From JAXGMQ01 sp040768585 (GTDB lineage Bacteria > Caldisericota > Caldisericia > JAAYUI01), in NCBI GenBank assembly GCA_040768585.1, contig JAXGMQ010000001.1:1426001-1490000 (forward strand): 64,000 bases of DNA, read 5' to 3'. This document shows positions 17,209 through 25,996 of this stretch, piece by piece (within the stretch, counting starts at the first letter, position 1; the number at the start of each line of letters is the position of its first letter). Both the position numbers and the translations under genes were made by a program. The notes beneath the pieces were generated by a model that was not told the origin of the DNA, made no database searches, and saw only the letters and a list, made by a program, of their open reading frames with translations.

Positions 17209-19950
17209 ATGAACTTCAAAAAACATATCGCTTTGGTCTTGTCTCTTCTTCTATTTGTCTCTCTAGTGTCGGCCACAGGGACATTTGATGAGACATCAGC
17301 CTCTGTTTCAACTGTCAACGCCAACTACATCATCACTGGCTACGACATGATTATCAGCCCCAATACTGCCGACAGAACATTCACAATCACTTGCACGGCA
17401 AAGATAAAAGCACTTGCAAACGTAGAATTTCTCAACTTCTACATCGACCCAGTGTGGAAAATCAGAAACATCGAAGGTGTAAAAAACTACACACAGGATG
17501 AAGATCTCATCACAGTCGGCGCATCCATAAACAAGGGAAGCACCGCAGAGATAACCTTCCACTACGCCACGCAGTTCAAGGGGAGAGAATACCCAGGAAG
17601 ACAATGGAACTATTGTGATGATGATGCTATCTATCTCTACCAGTGGTGGTATCCTGTCAGTCTGTTTACCATTGCGGCGGGTTACTCTGACATTGTCAAC
17701 CTTAACATCCAGGTGCAAACGGCTGTTGATTGGATTGTATGCACGACTGATGTTACCAAGGAGTCCGTTTCTGGCAATATCAAAACAACTGTAATCGAAG
17801 CTAGAGATCCGGCCTTTTTCTATCACATTGTTGCGAGCAAATTCAAAACAATGATGGTTGAGGACCCATCCAATGTTGTCAGCAAAGTCCAGTTCTATGG
17901 AGAAGAAAAATACTTTGAAATAGGTCGTGTGTTTGCGAATGAAATATTTGGAGCCCTCTCATACTTCGAGAACCTCTTTGGCACGCCAGCTCCATTGGAA
18001 TATTCCATCATTCAAATGCCAGACAAATTTGGTACCCTGATGGCAGAGCGTGCTCAGATGTTTATACCTGGTGTTATCCTTGATCTGGAGAATAAGAACC
18101 TAACCAAGAAGAAGGATGAGGAGGAAGACGAAGAAGACAAAGGGTTTGTCGACCCAGAATATCTTGCCGAGAAGGTCGCGCTCTCTTGGTGGGGTGGGAC
18201 AATCTACGGTGTCGGAGCTGAATCTGAATTTCTAAACACCTCCCTCGCCGCCTACTCCGGTGCCCTGTATATGGCCGATAAAGAGGGTGAAAAGAAATTT
18301 ATAGAGATTCTCTCAGATGCCCGTACTCTCTACTTCGAAGAGATAGACGTGGAGGACGAGGTTCCATTAACGGCTGTTTCTGAGTTTGAACTCCTTGAAC
18401 CATATTTCAACGGCAAGGGCTTGATTGTCTATCACATGCTCAGACAGGTTGTCGGTGATGCCGCATTCTTCAAGGCTCTAAAAAATTACGCCTCAAGATA
18501 CGCCGGAAAATTCGCAACCATATCAGACCTTGAAGCCGAGATGAGTAAGGCTTCGGGTTTGAGTTTGTCGTGGTTTTTTGAGCAGTGGATTCTCAGGGCT
18601 GGAAGACTCACCTATGAAATCAACTTTACACGACTCCCAGGTGAGAATCCTTTCAGATACAAAGTAAGACTTGAGCCCCTCGATTCGATGAGGATGCCTT
18701 TCAAAATCGATGTTGTGCTGGCTGACAGAAGCACAACATCCTTTGAGTGGGGAGCAAACGACCCGGAGCGTGAGAAGATTTTAGAGGTTGACAAGGAACC
18801 AATTGGCGCTGTCATCCACAACGCCGACGGTTATATGCTCACCGACAATTCCAAGGTCAATACTCTGCTTGAGGGACCAATCCGCAACTACTACTACCTG
18901 GACAATCTTACAATCGCCGAAGGAACTTGGCAGGGTAACAAGGAACTTGAGAACAAGGCTCATTCAAGAGCATTGTTTATTCAGAAGATGATCAAGGATA
19001 AATTCAACATCGAGGTGCCAGTCAAGCTCGACAAGGATATCGACCAGGGAGAGCTTGAGGATAAGAACCTAATCCTCGTTGGTTGTACATCTTGCAACAG
19101 TTTACTCGCTTTCGTCCAGTATGCCTCGCCTTTCTGGGGCACAAACTATGTCAAGGAGCATGGCCCAATCTATCCTGGAGCTAATCTGCCAGAGGGAACC
19201 TTTGTTTTCCCAAATCCCCTCAACACCTGGAGAGGCATCATTGCTGACGAGTTTTTCAACTCAACGGATAACCCCAATACGATAGATTTGAATGTCGACT
19301 TCTACTCCAGATCTGGTGAAACTGGCGCTGTGATGCAAGGATATTTCTACAAGAGAAACAGAGATGTATGGAAGTCACCGGAGCCAGTGATAGTCGATAT
19401 CGAAGACTTCCACTCTAACAAGATCGAAACCGTTGGATTTGGGGTCACTTTCGAGGGCACAACATCTCACGATTTCTACATCACATACAATCTGAAAAAC
19501 CCAGTCGTATTCAATGAGCCGGTTGGTCGTGTCTTTGTCCCAAAGGGAGATTTCAAGATTAATCTTGAGCTTCTTCGTGGCGAGGAGTTTGTCGATGATA
19601 TGGTTATTCTCGATGCAGCCGACGAGGGTGTTGTGTTTAAGCGTCGCATGAAGCACGATTTCAGAGGAGACCTCGAGCCCCCTGTCATTACGATTGAAGA
19701 TGTGCCATTCTACGTCAATTATGGCGATGACCTTGTCATTAAATGGGCTGGAAGAGACAACGAAACGAACTACAGAGACCTCGTCTACAGCTGGTCTATT
19801 GATGGACAGCCAAGGACAATGTTCAAGACAGGTTCAGAGGTGACGCTTCGCAACCTAGCTTCTGGCAAGCACAGCTTTAGACTCTGGGCGCGCGATTCGA
19901 GAGGCAATATTTGCTACACAATACAGGAAAAAACGTTTATTGTAGAGTAA
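17209..19950 (+). CDS. Secreted M1-aminopeptidase-like protein lacking the zinc and catalytic residues
   Basis: 913 residues from the ATG at 17209 (AGGAG five bases upstream), with a signal peptide (MNFKKHIALVLSLLLFVSLV). The architecture follows the M1 family: an N-terminal beta domain, then the gluzincin core. At the position of HExxHQWWG the sequence reads EKVALSWWGG (near 321-331), so both zinc histidines and the catalytic Glu are gone while WWG is kept. The third ligand motif NEGFA is replaced by NTSLAAY, and the GAMEN-type exopeptidase loop is LMAERAQMF (near 277). An acidic DEEEDEEDK insertion precedes the core. Residues from about 800 look like an Ig-like module. It is probably a non-enzymatic extracellular binding protein. 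Confidence 0.75.
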   Translation: MNFKKHIALVLSLLLFVSLVSATGTFDETSASVSTVNANYIITGYDMIISPNTADRTFTITCTAKIKALANVEFLNFYIDPVWKIRNIEGVKNYTQDEDLITVGASINKGSTAEITFHYATQFKGREYPGRQWNYCDDDAIYLYQWWYPVSLFTIAAGYSDIVNLNIQVQTAVDWIVCTTDVTKESVSGNIKTTVIEARDPAFFYHIVASKFKTMMVEDPSNVVSKVQFYGEEKYFEIGRVFANEIFGALSYFENLFGTPAPLEYSIIQMPDKFGTLMAERAQMFIPGVILDLENKNLTKKKDEEEDEEDKGFVDPEYLAEKVALSWWGGTIYGVGAESEFLNTSLAAYSGALYMADKEGEKKFIEILSDARTLYFEEIDVEDEVPLTAVSEFELLEPYFNGKGLIVYHMLRQVVGDAAFFKALKNYASRYAGKFATISDLEAEMSKASGLSLSWFFEQWILRAGRLTYEINFTRLPGENPFRYKVRLEPLDSMRMPFKIDVVLADRSTTSFEWGANDPEREKILEVDKEPIGAVIHNADGYMLTDNSKVNTLLEGPIRNYYYLDNLTIAEGTWQGNKELENKAHSRALFIQKMIKDKFNIEVPVKLDKDIDQGELEDKNLILVGCTSCNSLLAFVQYASPFWGTNYVKEHGPIYPGANLPEGTFVFPNPLNTWRGIIADEFFNSTDNPNTIDLNVDFYSRSGETGAVMQGYFYKRNRDVWKSPEPVIVDIEDFHSNKIETVGFGVTFEGTTSHDFYITYNLKNPVVFNEPVGRVFVPKGDFKINLELLRGEEFVDDMVILDAADEGVVFKRRMKHDFRGDLEPPVITIEDVPFYVNYGDDLVIKWAGRDNETNYRDLVYSWSIDGQPRTMFKTGSEVTLRNLASGKHSFRLWARDSRGNICYTIQEKTFIVE

Positions 19951-19951
19951 A

Positions 19952-20059
19952 ATGAATTTTGACGCTAATGACATTCTAAGATTTGTTGTGATTGGTTTAC
20001 TTGCAGGAATGGCCATCGTTTTAGGCCTTTGGCTGTTCCTGCAAGGAAGAAAGAAATAG
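19952..20059 (+). CDS. 35-residue single-TM small protein
   Basis: A short reading frame beginning three bases after the stop of the M1-like gene: MNFDANDILRF, then a hydrophobic segment (VVIGLLAGMAIVLGLWLF) and a basic end (LQGRKK). The composition (acidic start, one helix, positively charged tail) is typical of real small membrane proteins. The ribosome site is weak (GTAGAGTAAA), so it may rely on coupling to the upstream gene. Function unknown. Confidence 0.5.
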   Translation: MNFDANDILRFVVIGLLAGMAIVLGLWLFLQGRKK

Positions 20060-20063
20060 TTAA

Positions 20064-20092
20064 TTCAATCAATCTGAAAATAGTTTTATCAT
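20064..20092 (+). promoter_or_regulatory. Candidate leaderless promoter of the ECF S-component gene
   Basis: TATCAT (20087-20092) lies seven bases before the ATG at 20100, with a weak TTCAAT 17 bp further upstream. No Shine-Dalgarno sequence is present. It uses the same -10 sequence and spacing as the promoter at 10028-10033. Confidence 0.35.
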
Positions 20093-20099
20093 TCGTCTC

Positions 20100-20645
20100 A
20101 TGAACAAAAAATCTATCAATTGTATTGTTATTTCTGCTTTATTCATTGCGATTGGTGTTGTTCTCCCCATCGCTTTCCACATGGTTGGTGGTAACCTTGG
20201 CAGGGTGCTTTTACCGATGCATATCCCTGTGCTCATTGCCGGATTCTATCTCCCTATGGGCTATGCGGCCATTGTTGGTTTGGTAACCCCTATCCTATCC
20301 TCGCTTTTAACAGCGATGCCACCACTGTATCCAACGGGTGTGACCATGATGTTCGAGCTTGCAACCTATGCTTTTGTTGTCAGCCTCCTTTTTGCATTTG
20401 TCAAAAAGAACAGGAAACTCACAAAAAACAATATTTATATCTATGTAATACTCGTCATTGCAATGCTTTGCGGAAGAATTGTATCGGGCGTTGCCTACTG
20501 GATTGTGGGAACCGGAGCCGCATTTAATCCATTTGCTTACATCGCAGCAAATATAGCAACGGGTTGGATTGGCATCGTTGTTCAATTATCCGTGATTCCA
20601 ATCATTGTTATGTTTGTGAAGAGGAATGAGTCCCTTGAGTACTAG
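20100..20645 (+). CDS. ECF transporter S component (substrate-binding membrane subunit)
   Basis: 181 residues with about five or six membrane segments. The segment LLPMHIPVLIAGFYLP followed by GLVTPILSSLL is typical of ECF-type vitamin transporter S components (PF12822 group). The substrate is not evident from sequence. The energising module (EcfA/A'/T) is not in the window and is presumably shared. The next gene, a methyltransferase, overlaps it by 20 bp, so the two are translated together. Such pairs can salvage or modify a cofactor precursor, but that is inference. Confidence 0.8.
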   Translation: MNKKSINCIVISALFIAIGVVLPIAFHMVGGNLGRVLLPMHIPVLIAGFYLPMGYAAIVGLVTPILSSLLTAMPPLYPTGVTMMFELATYAFVVSLLFAFVKKNRKLTKNNIYIYVILVIAMLCGRIVSGVAYWIVGTGAAFNPFAYIAANIATGWIGIVVQLSVIPIIVMFVKRNESLEY

Positions 20646-21252
20646 CAGCAGAGCACAGAGACGAATACAGTTTTTCAACGAACTCTCGACTGGGTGGGAT
20701 ACGAGAGCCAAGCACGATCCAAATAAAATCGAGGAGATTCTGTCATCCTTTGCCATAAATCAAGGTGATTCTGTGCTTGATGTTGGCACTGGTACCGGAA
20801 TTCTCATTCCGCATCTCCTAAAAAGGATTGGTGCAAGCGGGAAAATCAAGGCTATAGACTGTGCTATGGGTATGATCGAGGTTGCAAGAGAGAAATTCAA
20901 AGAACCGAACGTGGTTTTTGAACACGCGGACATTCAAATCCACGAATTTGATGAGAATTTCGATGCCGTTGTTTTCTATTCGATGTTTCCCCACATTGAT
21001 GACAAGGTCGGGGCTGTTTCAAACGCTGCAAATTTCCTAAAGCCAGGTGGAAGAATGTGCATCTGCCATTCTGACCCAAGGAGTGTCATTGATAGCAGAC
21101 ATGGGCGTAACCCAACATCTCCTGTAGCTCATGATATGCTCCCGCACATTGATGAAATTGGTGAGATGATGACTGGTTCTGGTCTGTTGGTGAAACGCAA
21201 GGTAGACAACGACTTGATGTTCTACATTGTTGGTGAAAAACCAGCCGCTTAG
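20626..21252 (+). CDS. Class I SAM-dependent methyltransferase
   Basis: 208 residues. The SAM-binding motif I is clear (VLDVGTGTGILIPHL), followed by the acidic residue of motif II (IKAIDCAMGMIEVA), motif III (VFEHADIQ) and motif IV/post-motif (FDAVVFYSMFPH, LKPGGRMCICH). It starts inside the 3' end of the ECF S-component gene (20-bp overlap, GAGG before the ATG), which indicates coupled translation. The substrate is unknown; a cofactor or vitamin precursor taken up by the partner transporter is a reasonable guess. A terminator follows. Confidence 0.8.
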   Translation: MSPLSTSSRAQRRIQFFNELSTGWDTRAKHDPNKIEEILSSFAINQGDSVLDVGTGTGILIPHLLKRIGASGKIKAIDCAMGMIEVAREKFKEPNVVFEHADIQIHEFDENFDAVVFYSMFPHIDDKVGAVSNAANFLKPGGRMCICHSDPRSVIDSRHGRNPTSPVAHDMLPHIDEIGEMMTGSGLLVKRKVDNDLMFYIVGEKPAA

Positions 21253-21340
21253 GGTAATTTGTGTTTTCAACCGTACGTACAATTTGTGTGGTTGAATGAA
21301 CTATGTAAATACAAAAAGTGCTTGTCGATAATGTCAAACA

Positions 21341-21378
21341 AAAAAAACCTCAGACTTTCAAGAGTCTGAGGTTTTTTT
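21341..21378. terminator. Bidirectional intrinsic terminator
   Basis: CCTCAGACT (21348-21356), 6-nt loop, AGTCTGAGG (21363-21371), flanked by seven A on one side and a T run on the other. It sits between the converging methyltransferase and PQQ-propeller genes and serves both. Confidence 0.9.
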
Positions 21379-21416
21379 ATAGGTTCTTATTCTTTTTTAT
21401 AAAGAAGTGGTTTCTC

Positions 21417-22613
21417 TTACTGCTGCTTTTCCCACTTGATTGAGCCGTTTGTGCCATCAATGCAAATGGTTTTGCTGAAGTCGTTCTTGCCTCTCGATGT
21501 GAAGATGACGTTGTTGCCACTCTTGACAAATGAACCTGAGACGTACTCAGGTGAGACTTGAGTTGACCAGACCTCAGTAAGGCTCTGATCGACGCAGGCA
21601 ACCTTGCCCGAATCTGTTCCAAAGATGACGTTCTCGCCAAATTGAATTGGGCTGCTGTTTACGTATTCTTTTGTCTCGAAGAAACCGAGTTTCTTGCCCG
21701 AAGCGACTGAGAATTTGTAGAGACCGTTGACTTTCTCGTTGCTTCCCTCACAACCGACGAAGAAATAGTCGCCAATCACTAGTGGCGCTGAGCGACACCA
21801 TCTGACCTTGTGACTCCAGTCAGCGTTGTTCTCCTCAAATCCCCAATTTGGTTCTCCGTCAGAAACATTGATACAGTAAAGGTGGGAGTCATAGCTGCCA
21901 AAGAATATCTTTCCATCTTTGAGGGTGAGGTCGCACTCGATCGCAGAACCCTTCCTGTTACCGTTTGAATCTTCACCATTCCATGGGTAAGGGCCGGAAC
22001 CGTATGTCGGAAATGGCTTCTTCCAATCGTATGACCTCTTGCCGTTTTCAATCTTCACTATTTCAATCTGGCCAAAGAAGCTGCCAACCATGAGGTTTTC
22101 GCCAACAAGCAGCGGCGCACCTGTGACCCAGCCTTTAAACCATTTTGTCCAGAGATAGGTACCGTCCGTCTTATACACCTCGATTGTGCCGGTGCCAGCG
22201 TTAATGCCTGTTGTGCCGACAACAATATAGCCATCCTGGACAAGTGGCTTAGAGAAGACGCCCTTCTGAATCGGTTGTTTCCACTCGACCTTGCCTGTTG
22301 CGGCATCGATGCAGTGAAGGTGGCGATATGGGAAAATTTCTGTTGCAAGAACAACATAAACCTTGTCGCCGTCAACTGTTGGTGAGCTATAAACTCTATC
22401 TGTGGTCTCGACCTTCCAAACCTCGGAGCCGTCAGAGATCTTGAGGGCATAGAGATTCTTCTCGCCTTTGGCAGTGATTACATTGTCACCATAGATTGCG
22501 GGGCTGATTGCCTGAAAATATCCGCCAGCTGATGTTTCTGGGGCTGCGGTCGGAAACACGAAAAGTGTAGCAACGAGCGCTAGTAAAGCAATGATAGCGT
22601 AGGTTTTCCTCAT
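21417..22613 (-). CDS. Secreted PQQ-type beta-propeller repeat protein
   Basis: 398 residues, AGGAGG site before the ATG, signal peptide (MRKTYAIIALLALVATLFVF, cleavage near TSA). The body has repeated PQQ-enzyme-type blades: LYALKISDGSEVWKVET, LHCIDAATGKVEWKQPI, LYCINVSDGEPNWGF, ACVDQSLTEVWSTQV, ending CIDGTNGSIKWEKQQ. The A-x-D-x-x-TGKxxW blade signature is clear. No dehydrogenase catalytic residues are visible, so it is probably a structural or binding propeller on the cell surface, not a quinoprotein enzyme. It is related in blade type to the 1358-residue protein encoded about 3.4 kb downstream. Confidence 0.8.
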   Translation of the reverse strand: MRKTYAIIALLALVATLFVFPTAAPETSAGGYFQAISPAIYGDNVITAKGEKNLYALKISDGSEVWKVETTDRVYSSPTVDGDKVYVVLATEIFPYRHLHCIDAATGKVEWKQPIQKGVFSKPLVQDGYIVVGTTGINAGTGTIEVYKTDGTYLWTKWFKGWVTGAPLLVGENLMVGSFFGQIEIVKIENGKRSYDWKKPFPTYGSGPYPWNGEDSNGNRKGSAIECDLTLKDGKIFFGSYDSHLYCINVSDGEPNWGFEENNADWSHKVRWCRSAPLVIGDYFFVGCEGSNEKVNGLYKFSVASGKKLGFFETKEYVNSSPIQFGENVIFGTDSGKVACVDQSLTEVWSTQVSPEYVSGSFVKSGNNVIFTSRGKNDFSKTICIDGTNGSIKWEKQQ

Positions 22614-22970
22614 ATCATTCCTCCTATTTTATACTGCAGGAATTTTATCAAGCTGAAGTCCTAGGTCAACGAGATTAGAGTAAATCAAAGGGAAAAATAT
22701 TTTAAGGGATTTTGAATTCATGAGATGTTTCACAAAATAAATAAAGGTAACCATATCTGTTTTGAATGTATATAAATATCCATAAAGACTGCAATGTATT
22801 GTGATACTATTAAATACAAAATTAAACACTCTATAAGTAATTATAAGTAAACAAAAAGAAAGATATCACCATATATAAATCATAAACAAAAAATGACATA
22901 TGAAAAATAACAAGAACACACAATAGATACAAATGTATTTAGAAAGATTTATAAAAGCGAACAAATAACG
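22614..22970. other. AT-rich intergenic region without recognised genes
   Basis: About 360 bp of strongly AT-rich sequence upstream of the propeller gene. It must hold that gene's promoter, but no convincing -35/-10 pair stands out. A 66-codon frame here has no ribosome site and no recognisable product. Confidence 0.5.
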
Positions 22971-23099
22971 CTATATGTCGCTATCTTGCTCTTCTCTTCC
23001 CTTTTCAATCTCAAGTTTCTTTATTGATATAAGGATATTGAAAAGATTGCAGACAATGATTCCCGCCAGAAACCCATTAAACCACGTTCTCCACTTCAT
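22971..23099 (-). CDS. 42-residue single-TM small protein with strong ribosome site
   Basis: The ATG at 23099 has a perfect AGGAGG ten bases upstream. The product begins MKWRTWFNGF, continues with a membrane segment (LAGIIVCNLFNILISI) and ends in a highly charged tail (KKLEIEKGREEQDSDI). The hydrophobic helix plus polar tail and the strong ribosome site argue that it is translated despite its length. I recognise no family. It lies alone, divergent from gatD. Confidence 0.6.
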   Translation of the reverse strand: MKWRTWFNGFLAGIIVCNLFNILISIKKLEIEKGREEQDSDI

Positions 23100-23280
23100 T
23101 TATATCAGTCCTCCTAGAATATGTTCTCCGTTTGGACAATGCTTTTCCATCCATTATCTCCCACCTGCCACACATGTCAATTCTCTCACTTATTGCCGAT
23201 AATCATGGGCTCGTTTTGGAACGATAAAAATCCCCAAAACTTGCTTGAGAATCTATAAAATTTATGAAGAATATTGAGTC

Positions 23281-24660
23281 ATGAGCGAGTTACCAGGTTA
23301 CAGAGGCGAAGCGAAAGAGAAGCTTGAATCACTCGGCGCAAGGGTTTGGGCAAGGGTTGAGATCCAGACCGTCAAGGGTGATTTCACTGGAATCATTCTA
23401 CCAAGGTCAGAGCAAGCGGATGAACATCACGTCGTGTTGAAGTTAAACACCGGATACAACATCGGCATTGCGGTGTCGAACATCACAAGTCTGCGAGAGC
23501 TTGGTTACAGACAGGCAAAATATAAAATTCCAGAGCAGGAATTCCCTTTTGACGAGAAGAAACCCAACGTGACCTTGCTTGGCACTGGTGGCACAATCGC
23601 CTCAAGACTCGATTATCGCACGGGCGCTGTCATCCCCGCCTTCAGCCCTGGTGAACTCTATGGCGCTGTTCCAGAACTTGCTGATATCTGCAACCTAAAA
23701 ACTGAGAAGCTATTTGGTGTTTTCTCAGAGAATATGAGTTGGGAGCAGTACAAGATTCTAGCTGAAGCTATCGGCAGAGAGGTTGCCCAGGGAGCTGCTG
23801 GCATCGTTGTTGGTCATGGCACAGACACCATGCACCACACAGCGGCGGCACTCTCGTTTATGGTTCAAAACTCGCCAGTTCCAATCATCATGGTTGGTTC
23901 ACAGAGATCGTCAGATAGACCATCATCAGATGCCGCTTTCAATCTCCGCTGTGCCTGCAATGCTGCAGCGCATGGACCAATTGCTGAAACCATGGTCTGT
24001 ATGTTTGGTCCAACGTCAGATTCCTACAATCTTCTGCATCGTGGCACAAGGGTTAGAAAGATGCACAGCTCGTACCGCTCTACATTCAGAACACTCAGCG
24101 ACATACCTGTTGCGATGTGTACACCTGAAAAGGTGTCACCAATCAAAAAGGTGTTCAAAAGAAGACGTGGAGATCGCAACATCACAATTGATGCCGTCTA
24201 TGACGACAGGGTCACAATAGTCTACTACTACCCAGGTATGAAACCTGACATAATCGACTCGCTTGTCGAGCGAGGCTACAAGGGCATTATTATTGCTGGT
24301 ACTGGTTTGGGTCACGTAAACAAGCCGCTCTATGAGCCACTGACTAGAGCCGTCAAAGCTGGCGTTCATGTGTACATGACCGTCCAGACTCTTTGGGGCT
24401 TTGTCCAAATGTATGTGTATGACACTGGTAGAGACCTTCTTGAGATGGGTGTCATCCCTGCTGATAACATGACACCAGAGAGCGCATATATAAAACTCGG
24501 TTGGGCTTTGGGGCACTCACACGACCGCGATGAGGTCAAGAAACTCATGCTTACCCCTGTCAACGATGAGATTACTGAGAGAGAGCCACCAGATGGGTAT
24601 TTGGTATTCCAAGGTGGACTGCCAGAGATTGAAGAATTCCTGGGTAAACATATCAAATAG
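23281..24660 (+). CDS. gatD: Archaeal-type Glu-tRNA(Gln) amidotransferase subunit D (L-asparaginase family)
   Basis: 459 residues, about the GatD length. Residues 1-95 form the small N-terminal beta domain found in GatD but not in plain asparaginases (VKGDFTGIILPRSE ... NTGYNIGI). From about 98 the asparaginase core begins with VTLLGTGGTIASRLDYRTGAV, which carries the first catalytic Thr. The second Thr-Asp pair is in GHGTDTMHH, followed by VGSQRSSDRPSSDAAFNL. The family releases ammonia from Gln for GatE to convert Glu-tRNA(Gln). No gatE is in the window, so the partner must lie elsewhere; without GatE the protein could act as an asparaginase. The start has no clear ribosome site. Confidence 0.85.
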   Translation: MSELPGYRGEAKEKLESLGARVWARVEIQTVKGDFTGIILPRSEQADEHHVVLKLNTGYNIGIAVSNITSLRELGYRQAKYKIPEQEFPFDEKKPNVTLLGTGGTIASRLDYRTGAVIPAFSPGELYGAVPELADICNLKTEKLFGVFSENMSWEQYKILAEAIGREVAQGAAGIVVGHGTDTMHHTAAALSFMVQNSPVPIIMVGSQRSSDRPSSDAAFNLRCACNAAAHGPIAETMVCMFGPTSDSYNLLHRGTRVRKMHSSYRSTFRTLSDIPVAMCTPEKVSPIKKVFKRRRGDRNITIDAVYDDRVTIVYYYPGMKPDIIDSLVERGYKGIIIAGTGLGHVNKPLYEPLTRAVKAGVHVYMTVQTLWGFVQMYVYDTGRDLLEMGVIPADNMTPESAYIKLGWALGHSHDRDEVKKLMLTPVNDEITEREPPDGYLVFQGGLPEIEEFLGKHIK

Positions 24661-24980
24661 CGCTAAAACATACAAAGATATCCTAGTAAATATTAGATAG
24701 TACGGATTGATACTCTAGTAGCTCTTATAATATGATATGTAGCTATAGTATATTTTAGGTTATCAAAAGTAGATAATAGATACTATAAAGAGATATATAA
24801 GAACGTTGTCTATGTAAATGAAATATAAGATATTATAAGAAGTGAAGAAGACATATAAATAAATAATATCTATATTATGGAGATATATACACACTAAAAG
24901 CCCAATAAAACAATATATAATGATATGATATCATGAATGATAACTTATAGATATATAATGAACTATATAATATGTTATAG
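24661..24980. other. Extremely AT-rich spacer rich in ATATA/TATAG runs
   Basis: About 320 bp composed almost wholly of A and T, with recurring short strings such as ATATAA, TATAG and GATATA and no open frame of note. It lies between the ends of gatD and the converging methyltransferase gene. I see no terminator, RNA or repeat unit of fixed length. Confidence 0.6.
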
Positions 24981-25979
24981 TTATTTATAGGCAGTAATAG
25001 GATTATTAGACGACAAAGGGACAGTAATATCAATACATATCTCAACCAATGCAGTCAATGTTTCCTCAAATTCTTCCCTTCCTACCTCTCTTCCCTGTTT
25101 TATGAGTTTGTCTGTAAAGTTCCCACAAATCTTCCCGGTGTTAACCGTTGCGTGGACATTTCTGAAACCGGCACCCTCAAGAAGCCTTCCCCACTCCACC
25201 CCATTTGGGTGATAGTTGTGGCACACAAGTGTTTTCCTGACGAACGGTCTGAGGGCATTAATCTCAGCCTCTGTTGGAAGTTTGTGTTGTCTAGAAAATT
25301 CAAGCAATTTTTCATCAACGCTCAGATCAATATAAAAGACATAATAACTTGCTCTCATCTCTTTGATTTGTCTGAATGTGAGAATCATCACCAAATCAGA
25401 ATCAGACTTGAAAACCCAACTATCACACTCATTCTCGCCTTTATATCCATCCAGTGATTCATAAATCATCCTAAGTGCGCCACCCGGTTTGAGCACTCGA
25501 TATATTTCTCTGACTGTAAATTCAACATCTGGTGTCTGCTCGATTGATGAGGCTGCCATTACCCCGTCGAATGTGTTGTCGTCGAACGGAAAATTTGAGC
25601 CAGGTTGGTATCTGTGAAAGAAAGCATTGTCAATTCCCATCCGTTTTGCATTGCTCCTGCAAATCTCAACCCGTTTGCCAGACGCATCGAGCCCATCGAC
25701 ACGGGCAACAAAGGGAGCAACAATGAGGGAAGGCCAGCCGTCGCCCGGACCAAAGTCGAGTATGCGACCTGTACCACACGATTTCACAAAATCGATACAC
25801 CTACACCTGTCCGCCCAGTGACCTGGTTTGTAGCTGTCAAATGGAACGTATACCTCGGCGAGACATTCGCCCGACTGGGACTCCATCTTATTGTAGAATG
25901 CGGCATCGGTTGTGGTCTGCTCAACATGGAAACCGTTTTCTATGAACCCGGCAAGACCCATGTAATCGTTTGACTTCAT
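24981..25979 (-). CDS. SAM-dependent methyltransferase
   Basis: 332 residues. The SAM motif I is ILDFGPGDGWPSL near residue 72, followed by the motif II acidic residue in VDGLDASGKRVEIC, then FDGVMAASSIEQTPD and VLKPGGALRMIYE. This is a class I methyltransferase with an extended C-terminal region of unknown purpose. The start is 17 bp downstream of the stop of the 1358-residue propeller gene on the same strand, without its own ribosome site, so the two probably share a transcript. Substrate unknown. Confidence 0.75.
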   Translation of the reverse strand: MKSNDYMGLAGFIENGFHVEQTTTDAAFYNKMESQSGECLAEVYVPFDSYKPGHWADRCRCIDFVKSCGTGRILDFGPGDGWPSLIVAPFVARVDGLDASGKRVEICRSNAKRMGIDNAFFHRYQPGSNFPFDDNTFDGVMAASSIEQTPDVEFTVREIYRVLKPGGALRMIYESLDGYKGENECDSWVFKSDSDLVMILTFRQIKEMRASYYVFYIDLSVDEKLLEFSRQHKLPTEAEINALRPFVRKTLVCHNYHPNGVEWGRLLEGAGFRNVHATVNTGKICGNFTDKLIKQGREVGREEFEETLTALVEICIDITVPLSSNNPITAYK

Positions 25980-25996
25980 GGGTCATGTATAGTTTG

